A program made the position numbers and the translations under genes. A stretch of 33,971 nt of DNA from Erysipelotrichaceae bacterium (GTDB lineage: Bacteria; Bacillota_I; Bacilli_A; Erysipelotrichales; Erysipelotrichaceae): NCBI GenBank assembly GCA_017473335.1, contig JAFULN010000002.1, positions 1 through 33,971 on the forward strand, in the 5' to 3' direction. Positions 1-8,303 of the stretch are shown in pieces (within the stretch, counting starts at the first letter, position 1; each line of letters starts with the position of its first letter). A model generated the notes under the pieces. That model was not told the origin of the DNA and ran no database searches. It saw only the letters and a list, made by a program, of their open reading frames with translations.

Positions 1-127
1 CCTTTTTGAATTTAACTAGTGGTGTTTTCAAAGAAACTCGATCAGGAATATGTTCGCTGCCAGAATATCCTGGAACCAGCAGATATTCACTAAATGTGTG
101 TGATGGTTCATTATAATAAAATGCCAT
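1..127 (-). CDS. guaB: IMP dehydrogenase, N-terminal fragment (cut by window edge)
   Basis: Only the first 42 codons are present; the rest lies beyond base 1. The visible N-terminus begins [20 protein letters not shown] and continues with a [12 protein letters not shown] stretch. This is the typical start of clostridial-type IMP dehydrogenase, where the segment leads into the (beta/alpha)8 barrel. The enzyme oxidises IMP to XMP with NAD+, the committed step of GMP synthesis in the cytoplasm. The start is supported by an AAAGGAG site just upstream and by a good promoter at 159-187. The gene appears to be transcribed on its own, after the unrelated 335-residue gene. The identification rests on recalled family N-termini, because no catalytic loop is in view. 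Confidence 0.85.
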   Translation of the reverse strand, partial: MAFYYNEPSHTFSEYLLVPGYSGSEHIPDRVSLKTPLVKFKK

Positions 128-158
128 AGTTTTCTCCTTTTTACAATATATTGGTAGA

Positions 159-187
159 ATTATACTCATTCCTATCTTAAATGTAAA
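159..187 (-). promoter_or_regulatory. Promoter of guaB
   Basis: On the minus strand, a TTTACA -35 box (182-187) and a TATAAT -10 box (159-164) are separated by 17 bases. They lie about 30 bases before the guaB ATG, in the gap between the 335-residue gene and guaB. No purine-riboswitch-like fold was apparent in the short leader. Confidence 0.65.
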
Positions 188-212
188 GAATTTTTATAAA
201 GAAATGTTTAGT

Positions 213-1220
213 TTAATTCTTAGATGCAGACTTGTTGGTAAAACGTATTGGAGCAAGCTTATAAAAAGCTAATGCATTTTCCAGCTGAGACAGCTGAGTA
301 GTTTTAAACATGGTAATCATCATGCCATGTTCAAGACGAATTCCTATAATTTCATAATCACTATGCAAAAAGTATCGTGAACATTCAGCAAGTAATTCAA
401 GATGATTCTGATCACGAACACGTAAATCAGAAATCATCGGAAGACCAAATCGAGCACAAAGCTGATTTATAGAAAATAATATTTCTGAACCTTCACTGCG
501 CTCATCAATATACTTCACGTAATCCATATCTTCAAGTCCACCCCAAATATTGTCTTCCATCAATGCGACTTCAACCGCATGATTCACTTGACGACGAGAA
601 GGCAAATATAAAGAATATAATATCTTTAAAGCTTCAGATGCACGTTTTAGTTTGTTTTGTTTCTGTCTGCGAATTCGAAGCACTCTCAAGGCAGCAATCA
701 CAGTATTTTCCATTTTCTCTATGACATGATCATCATAAATAGGAAGTGAACAATCTAAAAGTTTGTTCAAATCAATTTTATTTCTGTCAATAAGAACATC
801 GCTTTGACGAATTTCAATGACATCATCAATAATTACAATAAAATAATCCGTCGCAGAATCAACATCAAACATAACTATTGATTCTGGAATATACGCAAGA
901 CCAGTTTCATTAGAGAATGTACAGTCAAAATTTCTCACTGCATAATCACAGTTAATATTATCAAACACATTCAAACCTTCACTTGCTCTCTCCCATTCAG
1001 CTGCATTAAAGAAAACACCTGCAGAAACATTGCCTGAACACTGATTAAAGTACCCTCTTCTTAGTTCATTGATTGCATCAAGAGTAATGATATCACTCTC
1101 AAAATCATCTTCATAACATTGTTTATAGCTATAATATAATTCACCAGCGTATGTCTTGGATGGTCGAGGAGTCAATGTTTTACGATTTGAATTCTTTTTT
1201 AAAAAATCGAAAAGTTTCAT
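213..1220 (-). CDS. Unrecognised 335-residue cytoplasmic protein
   Basis: I do not recognise this protein. It has no signal peptide or membrane segment. It starts with a basic stretch (MKLFDFLKKNSNRK), then a mixed region to about residue 185. A strongly basic, probably helical segment follows near residues 183-205 (ALRVLRIRRQKQNKLKRASE). The C-terminal part from about residue 215 is mixed alpha/beta. The central part contains an acidic, beta-rich patch (FIVIIDDVIEIRQSD). The start is supported by a CGGAG site seven bases before the ATG and by an extended -10 element (TGTTATAAT) just upstream. It sits between feoB and guaB without overlap, so the neighbours say little about function. Coding potential looks solid because the frame is long and has a proper ribosome site. 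Confidence 0.75.
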   Translation of the reverse strand: MKLFDFLKKNSNRKTLTPRPSKTYAGELYYSYKQCYEDDFESDIITLDAINELRRGYFNQCSGNVSAGVFFNAAEWERASEGLNVFDNINCDYAVRNFDCTFSNETGLAYIPESIVMFDVDSATDYFIVIIDDVIEIRQSDVLIDRNKIDLNKLLDCSLPIYDDHVIEKMENTVIAALRVLRIRRQKQNKLKRASEALKILYSLYLPSRRQVNHAVEVALMEDNIWGGLEDMDYVKYIDERSEGSEILFSINQLCARFGLPMISDLRVRDQNHLELLAECSRYFLHSDYEIIGIRLEHGMMITMFKTTQLSQLENALAFYKLAPIRFTNKSASKN

Positions 1221-1237
1221 CTTATCACTCCGAAAAT

Positions 1238-1246
1238 ATTATAACA
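1238..1246 (-). promoter_or_regulatory. Extended -10 element for the 335-residue gene
   Basis: TGTTATAAT on the minus strand lies about 18 bases before the ATG. No good -35 box is seen 17 bases further upstream, where feoB coding sequence ends. The extended TGn motif may compensate. Confidence 0.45.
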
Positions 1247-1255
1247 AATTCTTAA

Positions 1256-3085
1256 TTAAAAGAACATGATAAATTGTCTGAGCATCCATGATACACAATA
1301 ACTCACAGTAAATGAAAAACATATTGAAACAAACATCCATTTAATACCATATTTTTGATAAATTGTATGCAAAGTCATTAAGCACGGGATAAATAATGCA
1401 ATAAATAATAAATACGTAAAGTTCAATGATAAATCAGTACTTAGATTGCTTCCACTGATTTCAATCAACATTGCTAAGGTTGCAGCTGAGGCTTCTTTAG
1501 CAATTAACCCTGGTATCAAAGCAGCAGTATATATCCAGTACTTCCCAAAACCTAGCGGGATAAATAGAATACTCAGTATTTTCGAAAACTGAATAAAGAT
1601 TGAATTCATTCCCTTTTGCGGATAATTCATTAGTATCCAGATAACAGACAAACAAAGAAACATAACACGAATAATTTTATATAAATAATGTTTAATTCGA
1701 TTCCATGTTTTTTTTAATATGAGATGAAATGAACATAATCGATATGGCACTAATTCTATAATTTCTGGCTCTAGTAATTTGCAGCTGCCGAATTTTTCTA
1801 TCATTATACTTAGCATTAAAACGATTATCCATCCTGCACTATATAATGCAAAACATAGTATAATTCCTTTTTTTTGAAATAACGTATCAGCAAAATAAAG
1901 ATACACTGGAAGACGAGCTGTACAGCTGCAAAAAGGAACTAATAAAGCAGTCTTTTTTCGTATGCCCTCATTTTCTAGCGATGTAGTGTGAATAATTGCG
2001 GGAACATTACATCCATGGGCAATAATGAATGAAATCAATGATTTTCCAGTTAACTGAAAACAACGCATTATATGATCCATCATCAAAGAAACTCTAGACA
2101 TCAATCCACTTTCTTCATAAATAGAAAACACGAAATGAAATGCGAATAATTGTGGAATCAATCCAATTAATGAACCAACACCTGCAAAAACGACACCATT
2201 AACAAAAGAAGATAACAGATCATTTCTTATCAAATTCACATTTACTAATGAAGCAAAGAATAAGAATAAATTATGAATGAGATTGGATATCCAAGCACCA
2301 GTCAAAATCGCAAGATAAAACACAATTAATATACTAAAAATTAAAACAAAGCGTCCTACTATATTACCTAAAAGAAACTTGTCTATGTTTATGATTTTTT
2401 GATTTTGTTTGCTCAAATTCCCTTTTACATATTTTAAACAGCTTTCTATAACATTCTGTTTTTCAATATTTGATTGTTCAGAATATAATTCATCAAAAAT
2501 CAGGATTGCCTGTTTCATATCATTCCATTTTAATAAATCATCAAAGATTCTATCTGAATCAGGATTTAATAATGGACGGTATAAAACAGTATTAAATGCT
2601 TGTTTTTGAATCATGCTCATAATGAGCTCATTATATTCATTTGTCAATGAACTGCACCAAATCACAGGTATAGACAGACGTCTTGAAAGTGCCTGTTCAT
2701 CAATATGTATATGAAACTTCTCTGCTTCATCTTTAAAATTCAGTAGGCATATCATCGGAATTTGAAGTTTACGGCATTCAAGCGTAAGAGAAAGTGAAGA
2801 TTCTATATGACAGCTATCTAGAATTTGAACAATACAGTCTATTTTTTCATTCATTAAATATGATTCTGTAATTCTTTCTTCATCATTCTGTTTTGTAAAC
2901 CCCTGAATACCTGGAAGATCTACAAAATGGTATGTATTTCCTTGATATTGAATCCATGATTCACTTTTTTCTACAGTTACTCCTGACCAGTTTCCAGTCA
3001 AGACTTCACTTCCGCATAGCTGATTCATCCATGAGCTTTTTCCTGTATTGGGCTGTCCAACAAGTACAATAATCTTTTCTTTCAT
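1256..3085 (-). CDS. feoB: Ferrous iron transporter FeoB (compact form)
   Basis: This is the membrane iron(II) transporter with an N-terminal GTPase. The G domain shows G1 GQPNTGKS (residues 10-17), a G2 region GNWSGVTVE, G3 DLPG (56-59) and G4 NFKD (116-119). The transmembrane part carries both Gate motifs: HGCNVPAI followed by CSCTARLPVY, and later GLIAKEA. At 609 residues it is shorter than many FeoB proteins (about 650-770). The usual GNWPGVTVE reads GNWSGVTVE here, and G1 ends in GKSS rather than GKTT. The ATG overlaps the feoA stop as ATGA (3082-3085) and has an AAGGAG site, so the two genes are translationally coupled. No clear terminator follows the stop. Confidence 0.95.
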   Translation of the reverse strand: MKEKIIVLVGQPNTGKSSWMNQLCGSEVLTGNWSGVTVEKSESWIQYQGNTYHFVDLPGIQGFTKQNDEERITESYLMNEKIDCIVQILDSCHIESSLSLTLECRKLQIPMICLLNFKDEAEKFHIHIDEQALSRRLSIPVIWCSSLTNEYNELIMSMIQKQAFNTVLYRPLLNPDSDRIFDDLLKWNDMKQAILIFDELYSEQSNIEKQNVIESCLKYVKGNLSKQNQKIINIDKFLLGNIVGRFVLIFSILIVFYLAILTGAWISNLIHNLFLFFASLVNVNLIRNDLLSSFVNGVVFAGVGSLIGLIPQLFAFHFVFSIYEESGLMSRVSLMMDHIMRCFQLTGKSLISFIIAHGCNVPAIIHTTSLENEGIRKKTALLVPFCSCTARLPVYLYFADTLFQKKGIILCFALYSAGWIIVLMLSIMIEKFGSCKLLEPEIIELVPYRLCSFHLILKKTWNRIKHYLYKIIRVMFLCLSVIWILMNYPQKGMNSIFIQFSKILSILFIPLGFGKYWIYTAALIPGLIAKEASAATLAMLIEISGSNLSTDLSLNFTYLLFIALFIPCLMTLHTIYQKYGIKWMFVSICFSFTVSYCVSWMLRQFIMFF

Positions 3086-3291
3086 ATTTCGATCTCCTTA
3101 GAAATTTGAATTGGAATTGCTAATATACGATCACAAGAAATCACAATTTGATAATCATGAAGGAAAAGACCAGTATTCAAGATTGTTTTCCCTAAACAAA
3201 AGCCAAAACACTCTAATCTTTTATTCCATTGCTTGGAATTCATACTTTGTATCGTTACTGGTTTAATTCGTCTACATTGATTAAGCTGCAT
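3082..3291 (-). CDS. feoA: FeoA-like SH3 domain protein
   Basis: A small protein of about 69 residues that probably binds the cytoplasmic face of FeoB and modulates iron uptake. The core RLECFGFCLGKTILNTG corresponds to the FeoA pattern of a leading R-L, a G, and a turn before two beta strands. The end ILAIPIQISKEIEI matches the last strands. I place the start at the internal ATG (3289-3291) because AGGTG sits five bases before it. An upstream ATG at 3318 in the same frame has no ribosome site. The stop overlaps the feoB start. The sequence is divergent and contains several cysteines, so assignment leans partly on position next to feoB. Confidence 0.8.
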   Translation of the reverse strand: MQLNQCRRIKPVTIQSMNSKQWNKRLECFGFCLGKTILNTGLFLHDYQIVISCDRILAIPIQISKEIEI

Positions 3292-3341
3292 ATCATCACC
3301 TGTTTTCATTGTATTCATCTAAAGATTTTTATATGACACAC

Positions 3342-3369
3342 TTTGAAAATAGGTTTTTTGTGATATAAT
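3342..3369 (+). promoter_or_regulatory. Promoter of proS
   Basis: An extended -10 (TGATATAAT, with TATAAT at 3364-3369) is preceded by TTTGAA at 3342-3347, 16 bases upstream. It lies about 30 bases before the proS ATG in the divergent feoA/proS gap. No T-box is present, unlike thrS and valS in this window. Confidence 0.6.
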
Positions 3370-3398
3370 CATTGGAGATAAAAAAGGGGTTGAAATAC

Positions 3399-5105
3399 AT
3401 GAAGTTAAAAAACACCTTCTTCTATACACTTCGTGAGAATGTAAAAGATGAAGATTCTAACAGCGGTAACTATCTTGTTCGCTCAGGTATGATTAAAAAG
3501 ACATCTGCAGGAGTATATATGTATTTGCCGATGGGTTTAAAAGTATTTAATAAAATTCAAGAAATTGTACGTGAAGAAATGAATAATGCAGGTGCTTTAG
3601 AAGTATCTATGCCAGCACTGATTTCTGAAGATGTATATGTTGCATCAGGTCGTCGTGCTAACTTTGGAAGCAGCATGTTCTCATTAAAAGACCGTTTCGG
3701 CAAACCATTTGTACTAGGTCCTACACACGAAGAACTCTTTGCCATGGCAGCACAGATGAAAATTCGTTCTTATAAGGATATGCCATTCAATATCTATCAA
3801 TTTCAGACTAAATTCCGTGATGAGCCGCGTCCTCGTTTTGGTTTAATTCGTGTTCGCGAATTTGTAATGAAAGATGCATATACATTTGATACAAATCTGG
3901 ATGGTTTGAATGTAAGCTACCAGAAAATGTTTGATGCATACAAAAAGTCCTTTGACCGTATGAAAATGGATTACAAGATTGTTCGTGCAGATACTGGCGT
4001 TATGGGTGGTTTGTTATCTGAAGAATTCCAAGCAGTAACACCTATTGGTGAAGATACACTTGTTCTATGTGATCACTGTGACTTCTCTTCCAATATTGAA
4101 GTCTCTGAATGCATCGCACCAGTAAAAGATGAAAATGTAACTGAATTTGATAAAGAACTCGTTGAAACACCACATTCACGTACTATTGAAGAAGTCACAG
4201 AATTTATGGGAGAATCTGCAGATAAGTTTGTTAAAACACTTATCTACAGCATTGATTCAAAACCATATGCAGTCATGGTTCGTGGTGACCGCGATGTTAA
4301 TGAAGTAAAGATTCAAAAATTAATGCATGCGAATGAAGTTGTTCTGGCAGATGCTGATACAGTAGTTCAAGTTACAGGAGCAGCTGTTGGTTTTGCAGGA
4401 CCTATCGATATCAAATGTCCTGTTTTAATGGATAATGAAGTTGCAGCTATGCATAATTTCATCATTGGAGCCAATAAAACTGGATATCATTACAAAAATG
4501 TTAATTTAAAAGATTTCACAGTAGAAAAGACTGCAGATATTCGCAACATTCAGGAAGGCGATATTTGTCCAAAATGTGGCGGACGTATTCATTTCGCTAA
4601 AGGTATTGAAGTTGGTAATACTTTCAAATTAGGTACTAAATATTCTGATGCACTGAATCTTAAGTATCTAGATACAAAAAATCAGCTTCAGCCTGTATGG
4701 ATGGGAAGCTATGGTATCGGAATTGGTCGATGCATGGCTGCAATCGCTGAACAGTATTGTGATGAAAATGGTTTAAAGTGGCCAGTTGCAGTTGCACCAT
4801 ATGAAGTTGCAATTGTCTTGATTTCTGGTAAAGATGAAGTACAGACAACACTCTCAGAAAAGCTCTATAAAGAAATGAAGGCAGCAGGCATTGATGTACT
4901 GCTTGATGACCGCGATGAAAGACCAGGTGTTAAATTCAAGGATATGGACTTAATTGGTGTTCCTTATCGTTTAACTGTAGGTAAGAAAGCTAGCGAAAAT
5001 ATTGTTGAATTTAAGTCTCGCGATGGACAAATCAGTATGGATTTGAATGCAGATGATGCACTTAAGACGTTAAAAGATTTGATTAATCAGGCAAAAGCTC
5101 ACTAA
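3399..5105 (+). CDS. proS: Prolyl-tRNA synthetase (bacterial type with editing domain)
   Basis: This class II enzyme charges tRNA-Pro with proline in the cytoplasm. The chain begins MKLKNTFFYTLRENVKDEDS, as in E. coli-type ProRS. Motif 1 lies near SGMIKKTSAGVYMYLPMGL and motif 2 near FQTKFRDEPRPRFGLIRVREF. An inserted editing domain follows (about residues 220-400), then motif 3 (GSYGIGIGRCMAAIAEQ) and a C-terminal anticodon-binding domain ending near residue 568. Its length matches the 572-residue E. coli enzyme. I chose the ATG at 3399, which has AAGGGG nine bases upstream. An in-frame TTG at 3372 would add nine residues and lacks a site. It is monocistronic and divergent from feoA. Confidence 0.95.
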   Translation: MKLKNTFFYTLRENVKDEDSNSGNYLVRSGMIKKTSAGVYMYLPMGLKVFNKIQEIVREEMNNAGALEVSMPALISEDVYVASGRRANFGSSMFSLKDRFGKPFVLGPTHEELFAMAAQMKIRSYKDMPFNIYQFQTKFRDEPRPRFGLIRVREFVMKDAYTFDTNLDGLNVSYQKMFDAYKKSFDRMKMDYKIVRADTGVMGGLLSEEFQAVTPIGEDTLVLCDHCDFSSNIEVSECIAPVKDENVTEFDKELVETPHSRTIEEVTEFMGESADKFVKTLIYSIDSKPYAVMVRGDRDVNEVKIQKLMHANEVVLADADTVVQVTGAAVGFAGPIDIKCPVLMDNEVAAMHNFIIGANKTGYHYKNVNLKDFTVEKTADIRNIQEGDICPKCGGRIHFAKGIEVGNTFKLGTKYSDALNLKYLDTKNQLQPVWMGSYGIGIGRCMAAIAEQYCDENGLKWPVAVAPYEVAIVLISGKDEVQTTLSEKLYKEMKAAGIDVLLDDRDERPGVKFKDMDLIGVPYRLTVGKKASENIVEFKSRDGQISMDLNADDALKTLKDLINQAKAH

Positions 5106-5110
5106 ATAAC

Positions 5111-5145
5111 AAAGCCAAGGAAGTTTATCCTTGGCTTTTTATTTT
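5111..5145. terminator. Bidirectional terminator between proS and the NUDIX gene
   Basis: A ten-base-pair stem, AAAGCCAAGG (5111-5120) with CCTTGGCTTT (5129-5138), is followed by a T-rich run for proS. In the opposite direction it is followed by a weaker T-rich run (TTTGTTATTT). The NUDIX stop codon (5125-5127) lies in the loop. Confidence 0.85.
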
Positions 5146-5688
5146 ATCGTTTAACTTTTGATAAATAGGTTTCATTTCAGGCTCACTGCATTTTTCAACA
5201 GCCTCATCTAAATACATCCAGCATAAATCACTGTTTTCATCTTCTTTGATATGCAGTTCTTCCTGTTCATCAGCTTCAAGTAAATAAGTCACATTTAAAT
5301 GAAGATGAGCATTGATATAGTTCCCCTTTTTAATATGTGCAGGAACCGTTAATACTTCAATAGAATAAATAGAATCACTTACATGATGAATAGATGTTAA
5401 CCCTGTCTCCTCTTTCGCTTCCTTCAATGCAACCTCATACAAATTAACATTTCCATCAGCATGTCCTCCAGTCCATGACCAGGACTTATAAATATTGTGA
5501 TAACACATCAGAACTTTTGTATGACTTTTATTCACAATCCAGCTTGATGCAGTGAAATGATATAGGAGTTGTGCACGTTTAAAAACATTATCTTCATGAA
5601 TCACTTGTAATAAAACAGGAAGATCAGCGTCTTCCTGTTGGTTATATGGTACAAATTCACGAAGCTCATGAATAAGCTTCTGTCTCAT
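5125..5688 (-). CDS. NUDIX hydrolase
   Basis: A 187-residue NUDIX-fold hydrolase that should cleave a nucleoside diphosphate linked to another group, or a related pyrophosphate; its substrate cannot be read from sequence. The NUDIX box spans residues 75-97 and ends KEAKEETGL, with metal-binding glutamates E93 and E94. The position normally holding the first box glutamate is valine and the usual arginine is lysine. The GGHADGN opening is common in one NUDIX subgroup. The ATG shares one base with the stop of the transketolase C-subunit gene (TAATG), with GGAG upstream, so translation is coupled. The last codons form one arm of the terminator. Confidence 0.9.
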   Translation of the reverse strand: MRQKLIHELREFVPYNQQEDADLPVLLQVIHEDNVFKRAQLLYHFTASSWIVNKSHTKVLMCYHNIYKSWSWTGGHADGNVNLYEVALKEAKEETGLTSIHHVSDSIYSIEVLTVPAHIKKGNYINAHLHLNVTYLLEADEQEELHIKEDENSDLCWMYLDEAVEKCSEPEMKPIYQKLNDKIKSQG

Positions 5689-6617
5689 TAAAGATTCTCC
5701 TTAACCTTTTTAACAATCGCTTCTGAATCCATTTCGTATTTATGAAGCAGTTCGGCTGGCTTACCACTTTCACCAAAAACATCTTTTTGACCAATACGTA
5801 AAATACGAACAGGATGTTTTTCAGATAGAAGTTCACATACAGCAGATCCTAATCCAGTCAGAATACTATGTTCTTCACAAGTAATTAACAAATCATGTGT
5901 CTTAGCAATTTCAACAAGACATTTTTCATCAAGAGGTTTGATTGTATGAATATTTACAACAGTTACATCAATACCCTCTTCTTTTAACATTTCAGAAGCT
6001 TTCAAAGCTTCATGAACAAGACATCCTGTCGCAATCAATGCAATCTTGGTTCCTCTTTTTAATACATTAGCTTTTCCAATTTCAAATTTATAGTCTGGAT
6101 GATCATTAATAATATCAACTGCACTTCTACCTAAGCGAACAAAACATGGTCCATCAATTTCTGCCACTGCTTTGATTGCGGCTTCAGCTTCCGGTCCATC
6201 GCAAGGCTGAATCACTGTCATTCCAGGAATAACACGCATTAAACCGATATCTTCAATTGTCTGATGCGAAGCGCCATCTTCACCTACTGTAATCCCTGCA
6301 TGTGTAGCACAGATTTTAACGTTCAGCTGAGGATATCCAATAGAATTACGAATCTGTTCATAAGCACGACCAACAGCAAACATTGTAAAACTACTAGCAA
6401 ACACGGTTTTACCATTTGCAGCAAGACCTGCAGCTACAGCCATCATATTCCCTTCTGCAATTCCCATATTAAAGTGACGTTCAGGAGCCACTTTTTTCAT
6501 CATTCCACTTTTTGTTGAACCTGACAAATCTGCATCAAGAACAACAATATCATTTCTAGTCGAACAAAGTTCAGTTAAAGCTTTACCATATGCTTCACGA
6601 GTTGCAATTTTTGCCAT
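5688..6617 (-). CDS. Transketolase, C-terminal subunit
   Basis: The second half of a two-subunit transketolase, which moves two-carbon units between sugar phosphates in the pentose phosphate pathway. It holds the pyrimidine-binding domain: GIAEGNMMAVAAGLA (about residues 52-66) carries the glutamate that activates thiamine diphosphate. FTMFAVGRAYEQIRN and THAGITVGEDGASHQ follow. The C-terminal transketolase domain contains HTIKPLD and EEHSILTGLGSAV. At 309 residues it has the usual size of split subunits. Its ATG directly follows the stop of the N-terminal subunit gene with no gap. Similar architecture is found in DXS and pyruvate dehydrogenase E1-beta, but the partner and motifs favour transketolase. 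Confidence 0.92.
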   Translation of the reverse strand: MAKIATREAYGKALTELCSTRNDIVVLDADLSGSTKSGMMKKVAPERHFNMGIAEGNMMAVAAGLAANGKTVFASSFTMFAVGRAYEQIRNSIGYPQLNVKICATHAGITVGEDGASHQTIEDIGLMRVIPGMTVIQPCDGPEAEAAIKAVAEIDGPCFVRLGRSAVDIINDHPDYKFEIGKANVLKRGTKIALIATGCLVHEALKASEMLKEEGIDVTVVNIHTIKPLDEKCLVEIAKTHDLLITCEEHSILTGLGSAVCELLSEKHPVRILRIGQKDVFGESGKPAELLHKYEMDSEAIVKKVKENL

Positions 6618-7436
6618 TTACTTTACCCCCAGTTCATCGAGTGCAGCTTTCAGCTGTTCATTATTTGGAGCTACACCATGCCAGTTTGCTTTATTTTCCA
6701 TAAAGGAAATTCCTTTTCCTTTTACAGTATGTGCAATAATGATACTAGGTTTACCTTTATATGCACGTGCTTTCGCAAATGCTTCTTCAATCTGATCATA
6801 ATCATATGGATTTTCAAGATCAATGACATTCCATCCAAAAGCTTCAAATTTCTTGTCAAATGGAGTTGGGTTCATTACATCAGTAATATTCCCATCAATC
6901 TGAAGTCCATTAAAATCAAGAATTGCACAAAGATTATCTAGTTTATAGTGAGCAGCAGACATTGCAGCTTCCCAAATCTGACCTTCCTGACTTTCTCCAT
7001 CTCCACATAAAACATAAGTTCTAAAATCATTTTTATCAAGTTTATTAGCTAAGCTCATACCAACGGCAACAGACAAACCTTGTCCAAGTGAACCTGTCGA
7101 CATATCGACACCACGTACAAATCTCATGTTTGGATGTCCCTGAAGTTTAGTATTCAAATTTCTAAACGTCATTAGTTCAGACTCTGGGAAAAATCCCTTC
7201 GCTGCTAATACACTGTAAAGAACTGGGCTTGCGTGTCCTTTTGAAAGAACAAACTTGTCTCTTTGAACATCATCAACATTCTCTTCAGTAATATTCATTT
7301 CTTTAAAAAACAATGTGATCATCAATTCAACTGCACTTAATGATCCTCCTGGATGACCCGATGCTGCCTGATTAGTCATTTTCAAAATGTTGGCACGCAT
7401 ATTGAGTGCGATACTTTCACGATCCTGATAATTCAT
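6618..7436 (-). CDS. Transketolase, N-terminal subunit
   Basis: The first half of the split transketolase, carrying the diphosphate-binding domain for thiamine diphosphate. The cofactor motif starts at LCGDGESQEGQIWEA and ends at DFNGLQ, as in the GDG-(about 27 residues)-N signature. SKGHASP near residue 69 and HPNMRFVRGVDMSTGSLGQG are also typical. I chose the second of two nearby ATGs (7434-7436), because AAAGGAG is seven bases from it and only one or two bases from the first (7442). It heads the operon with the C-subunit and NUDIX genes. The intact enzyme would need both polypeptides. Confidence 0.92.
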   Translation of the reverse strand: MNYQDRESIALNMRANILKMTNQAASGHPGGSLSAVELMITLFFKEMNITEENVDDVQRDKFVLSKGHASPVLYSVLAAKGFFPESELMTFRNLNTKLQGHPNMRFVRGVDMSTGSLGQGLSVAVGMSLANKLDKNDFRTYVLCGDGESQEGQIWEAAMSAAHYKLDNLCAILDFNGLQIDGNITDVMNPTPFDKKFEAFGWNVIDLENPYDYDQIEEAFAKARAYKGKPSIIIAHTVKGKGISFMENKANWHGVAPNNEQLKAALDELGVK

Positions 7437-7459
7437 ATACATTCTCCTTTAACAGACTT

Positions 7460-7488
7460 ATTTTACCAAACTCAGAATAAAAGGTGAA
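7460..7488 (-). promoter_or_regulatory. Promoter of the transketolase operon
   Basis: TTCACC (7483-7488) and TAAAAT (7460-7465) are 17 bases apart on the minus strand, about 25 bases before the start codon of the N-terminal subunit. Confidence 0.5.
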
Positions 7489-7493
7489 CACTT

Positions 7494-8228
7494 TCATATC
7501 AATTTCTTAATTGTTATTTTTTGCACAATATCTAAGAGCTTTTGTAAAAGTGTAGAGATTAAAATTAACAAGATAGTCCATGCAAAAACTGAAGAAATAT
7601 CTAAATTAAGCCTGCCATAATTCATTTCTCGTCCAATTCCTATTCTTACCTGAGAAAGAATTTCAGCCATGACACAAACTTTAAAACCCATTCCTACACC
7701 AGTTTTCAATGCTTCAAAAATATCAGGTATAAGCATAGGCATATAAATTCTAAAAATTTTTTCGTATGTGGTCACTGGATAGATTTCTAAAAGATCAAAA
7801 GTCTGAGATTGAATTGTTTCAGTTCTTAAAAGAAACTGTGAATAAAAGAAAGGAAATAAAATGAAGAAAATAATGACAACAACACTGTTTTCCTGTCCAA
7901 GCCAAATCAGCATTAGAATCATATATGTAATATTAGGTATTGTCTTCAACAATTGGTGAACAGGACTAAATAAACTTTTAAATTGAATTGAATTCCCTGC
8001 ACATATTCCTAATAGACAGCCAAACACCAATGATAGTACACACCCAAACAATGTACGACCTATAGTAGAACATACAACTAAAACAAAATCTGGATTAAAT
8101 AATTCCAAAATTAAAGATTTAAAAACATCAAAAGGTCCAGGTAAAAGAATACTGTTATTCAGCATAACAGACATCAAAAACCAGATAGACCCAAAAATTA
8201 AAATTGTCAGTAATGACTCTTTTTTCAT
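7494..8228 (-). CDS. ABC transporter permease (SsuC/TauC-like)
   Basis: A 244-residue integral membrane permease with about six hydrophobic segments. It belongs to the family serving nitrate, sulfonate, taurine and thiamine-precursor importers. The cytoplasmic EAA-type loop is visible as DLLEIYPVTTYEKIFRIYMP and continues to MGFKVCVMAEIL; this is where an ATPase subunit docks. The start has AGGTGA six bases before the ATG. It follows the substrate-binding protein gene, from which it is separated by a terminator hairpin. No ATP-binding subunit gene lies in this window, so the complex must use an ATPase from elsewhere or a shared one. The substrate is unknown. Confidence 0.85.
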   Translation of the reverse strand: MKKESLLTILIFGSIWFLMSVMLNNSILLPGPFDVFKSLILELFNPDFVLVVCSTIGRTLFGCVLSLVFGCLLGICAGNSIQFKSLFSPVHQLLKTIPNITYMILMLIWLGQENSVVVIIFFILFPFFYSQFLLRTETIQSQTFDLLEIYPVTTYEKIFRIYMPMLIPDIFEALKTGVGMGFKVCVMAEILSQVRIGIGREMNYGRLNLDISSVFAWTILLILISTLLQKLLDIVQKITIKKLI

Positions 8229-8271
8229 ATGTTTTCACCTGTTTTACATTATATCAGATGGTCAATAAATA

Positions 8272-8303
8272 CACAAAAAGAAAAGGCAGGCAATTGCCTA
8301 CCT
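8272..8303 (-). terminator. Terminator after the substrate-binding protein gene
   Basis: The stem pairs 8284-8291 with 8296-8303 around an AATT loop, with one G-U pair, and is followed on the minus strand by TTTTCTTTTT. The upstream arm contains the TAG stop of the gene. It lies between the binding protein and the permease and would reduce permease transcription. Confidence 0.7.

Noticed and set aside
3361-3374. A possible Fur box in the feoA/proS gap
   Set aside because: Only a loose TGATATAATCA half-match is present, and it coincides with the proS extended -10 element.
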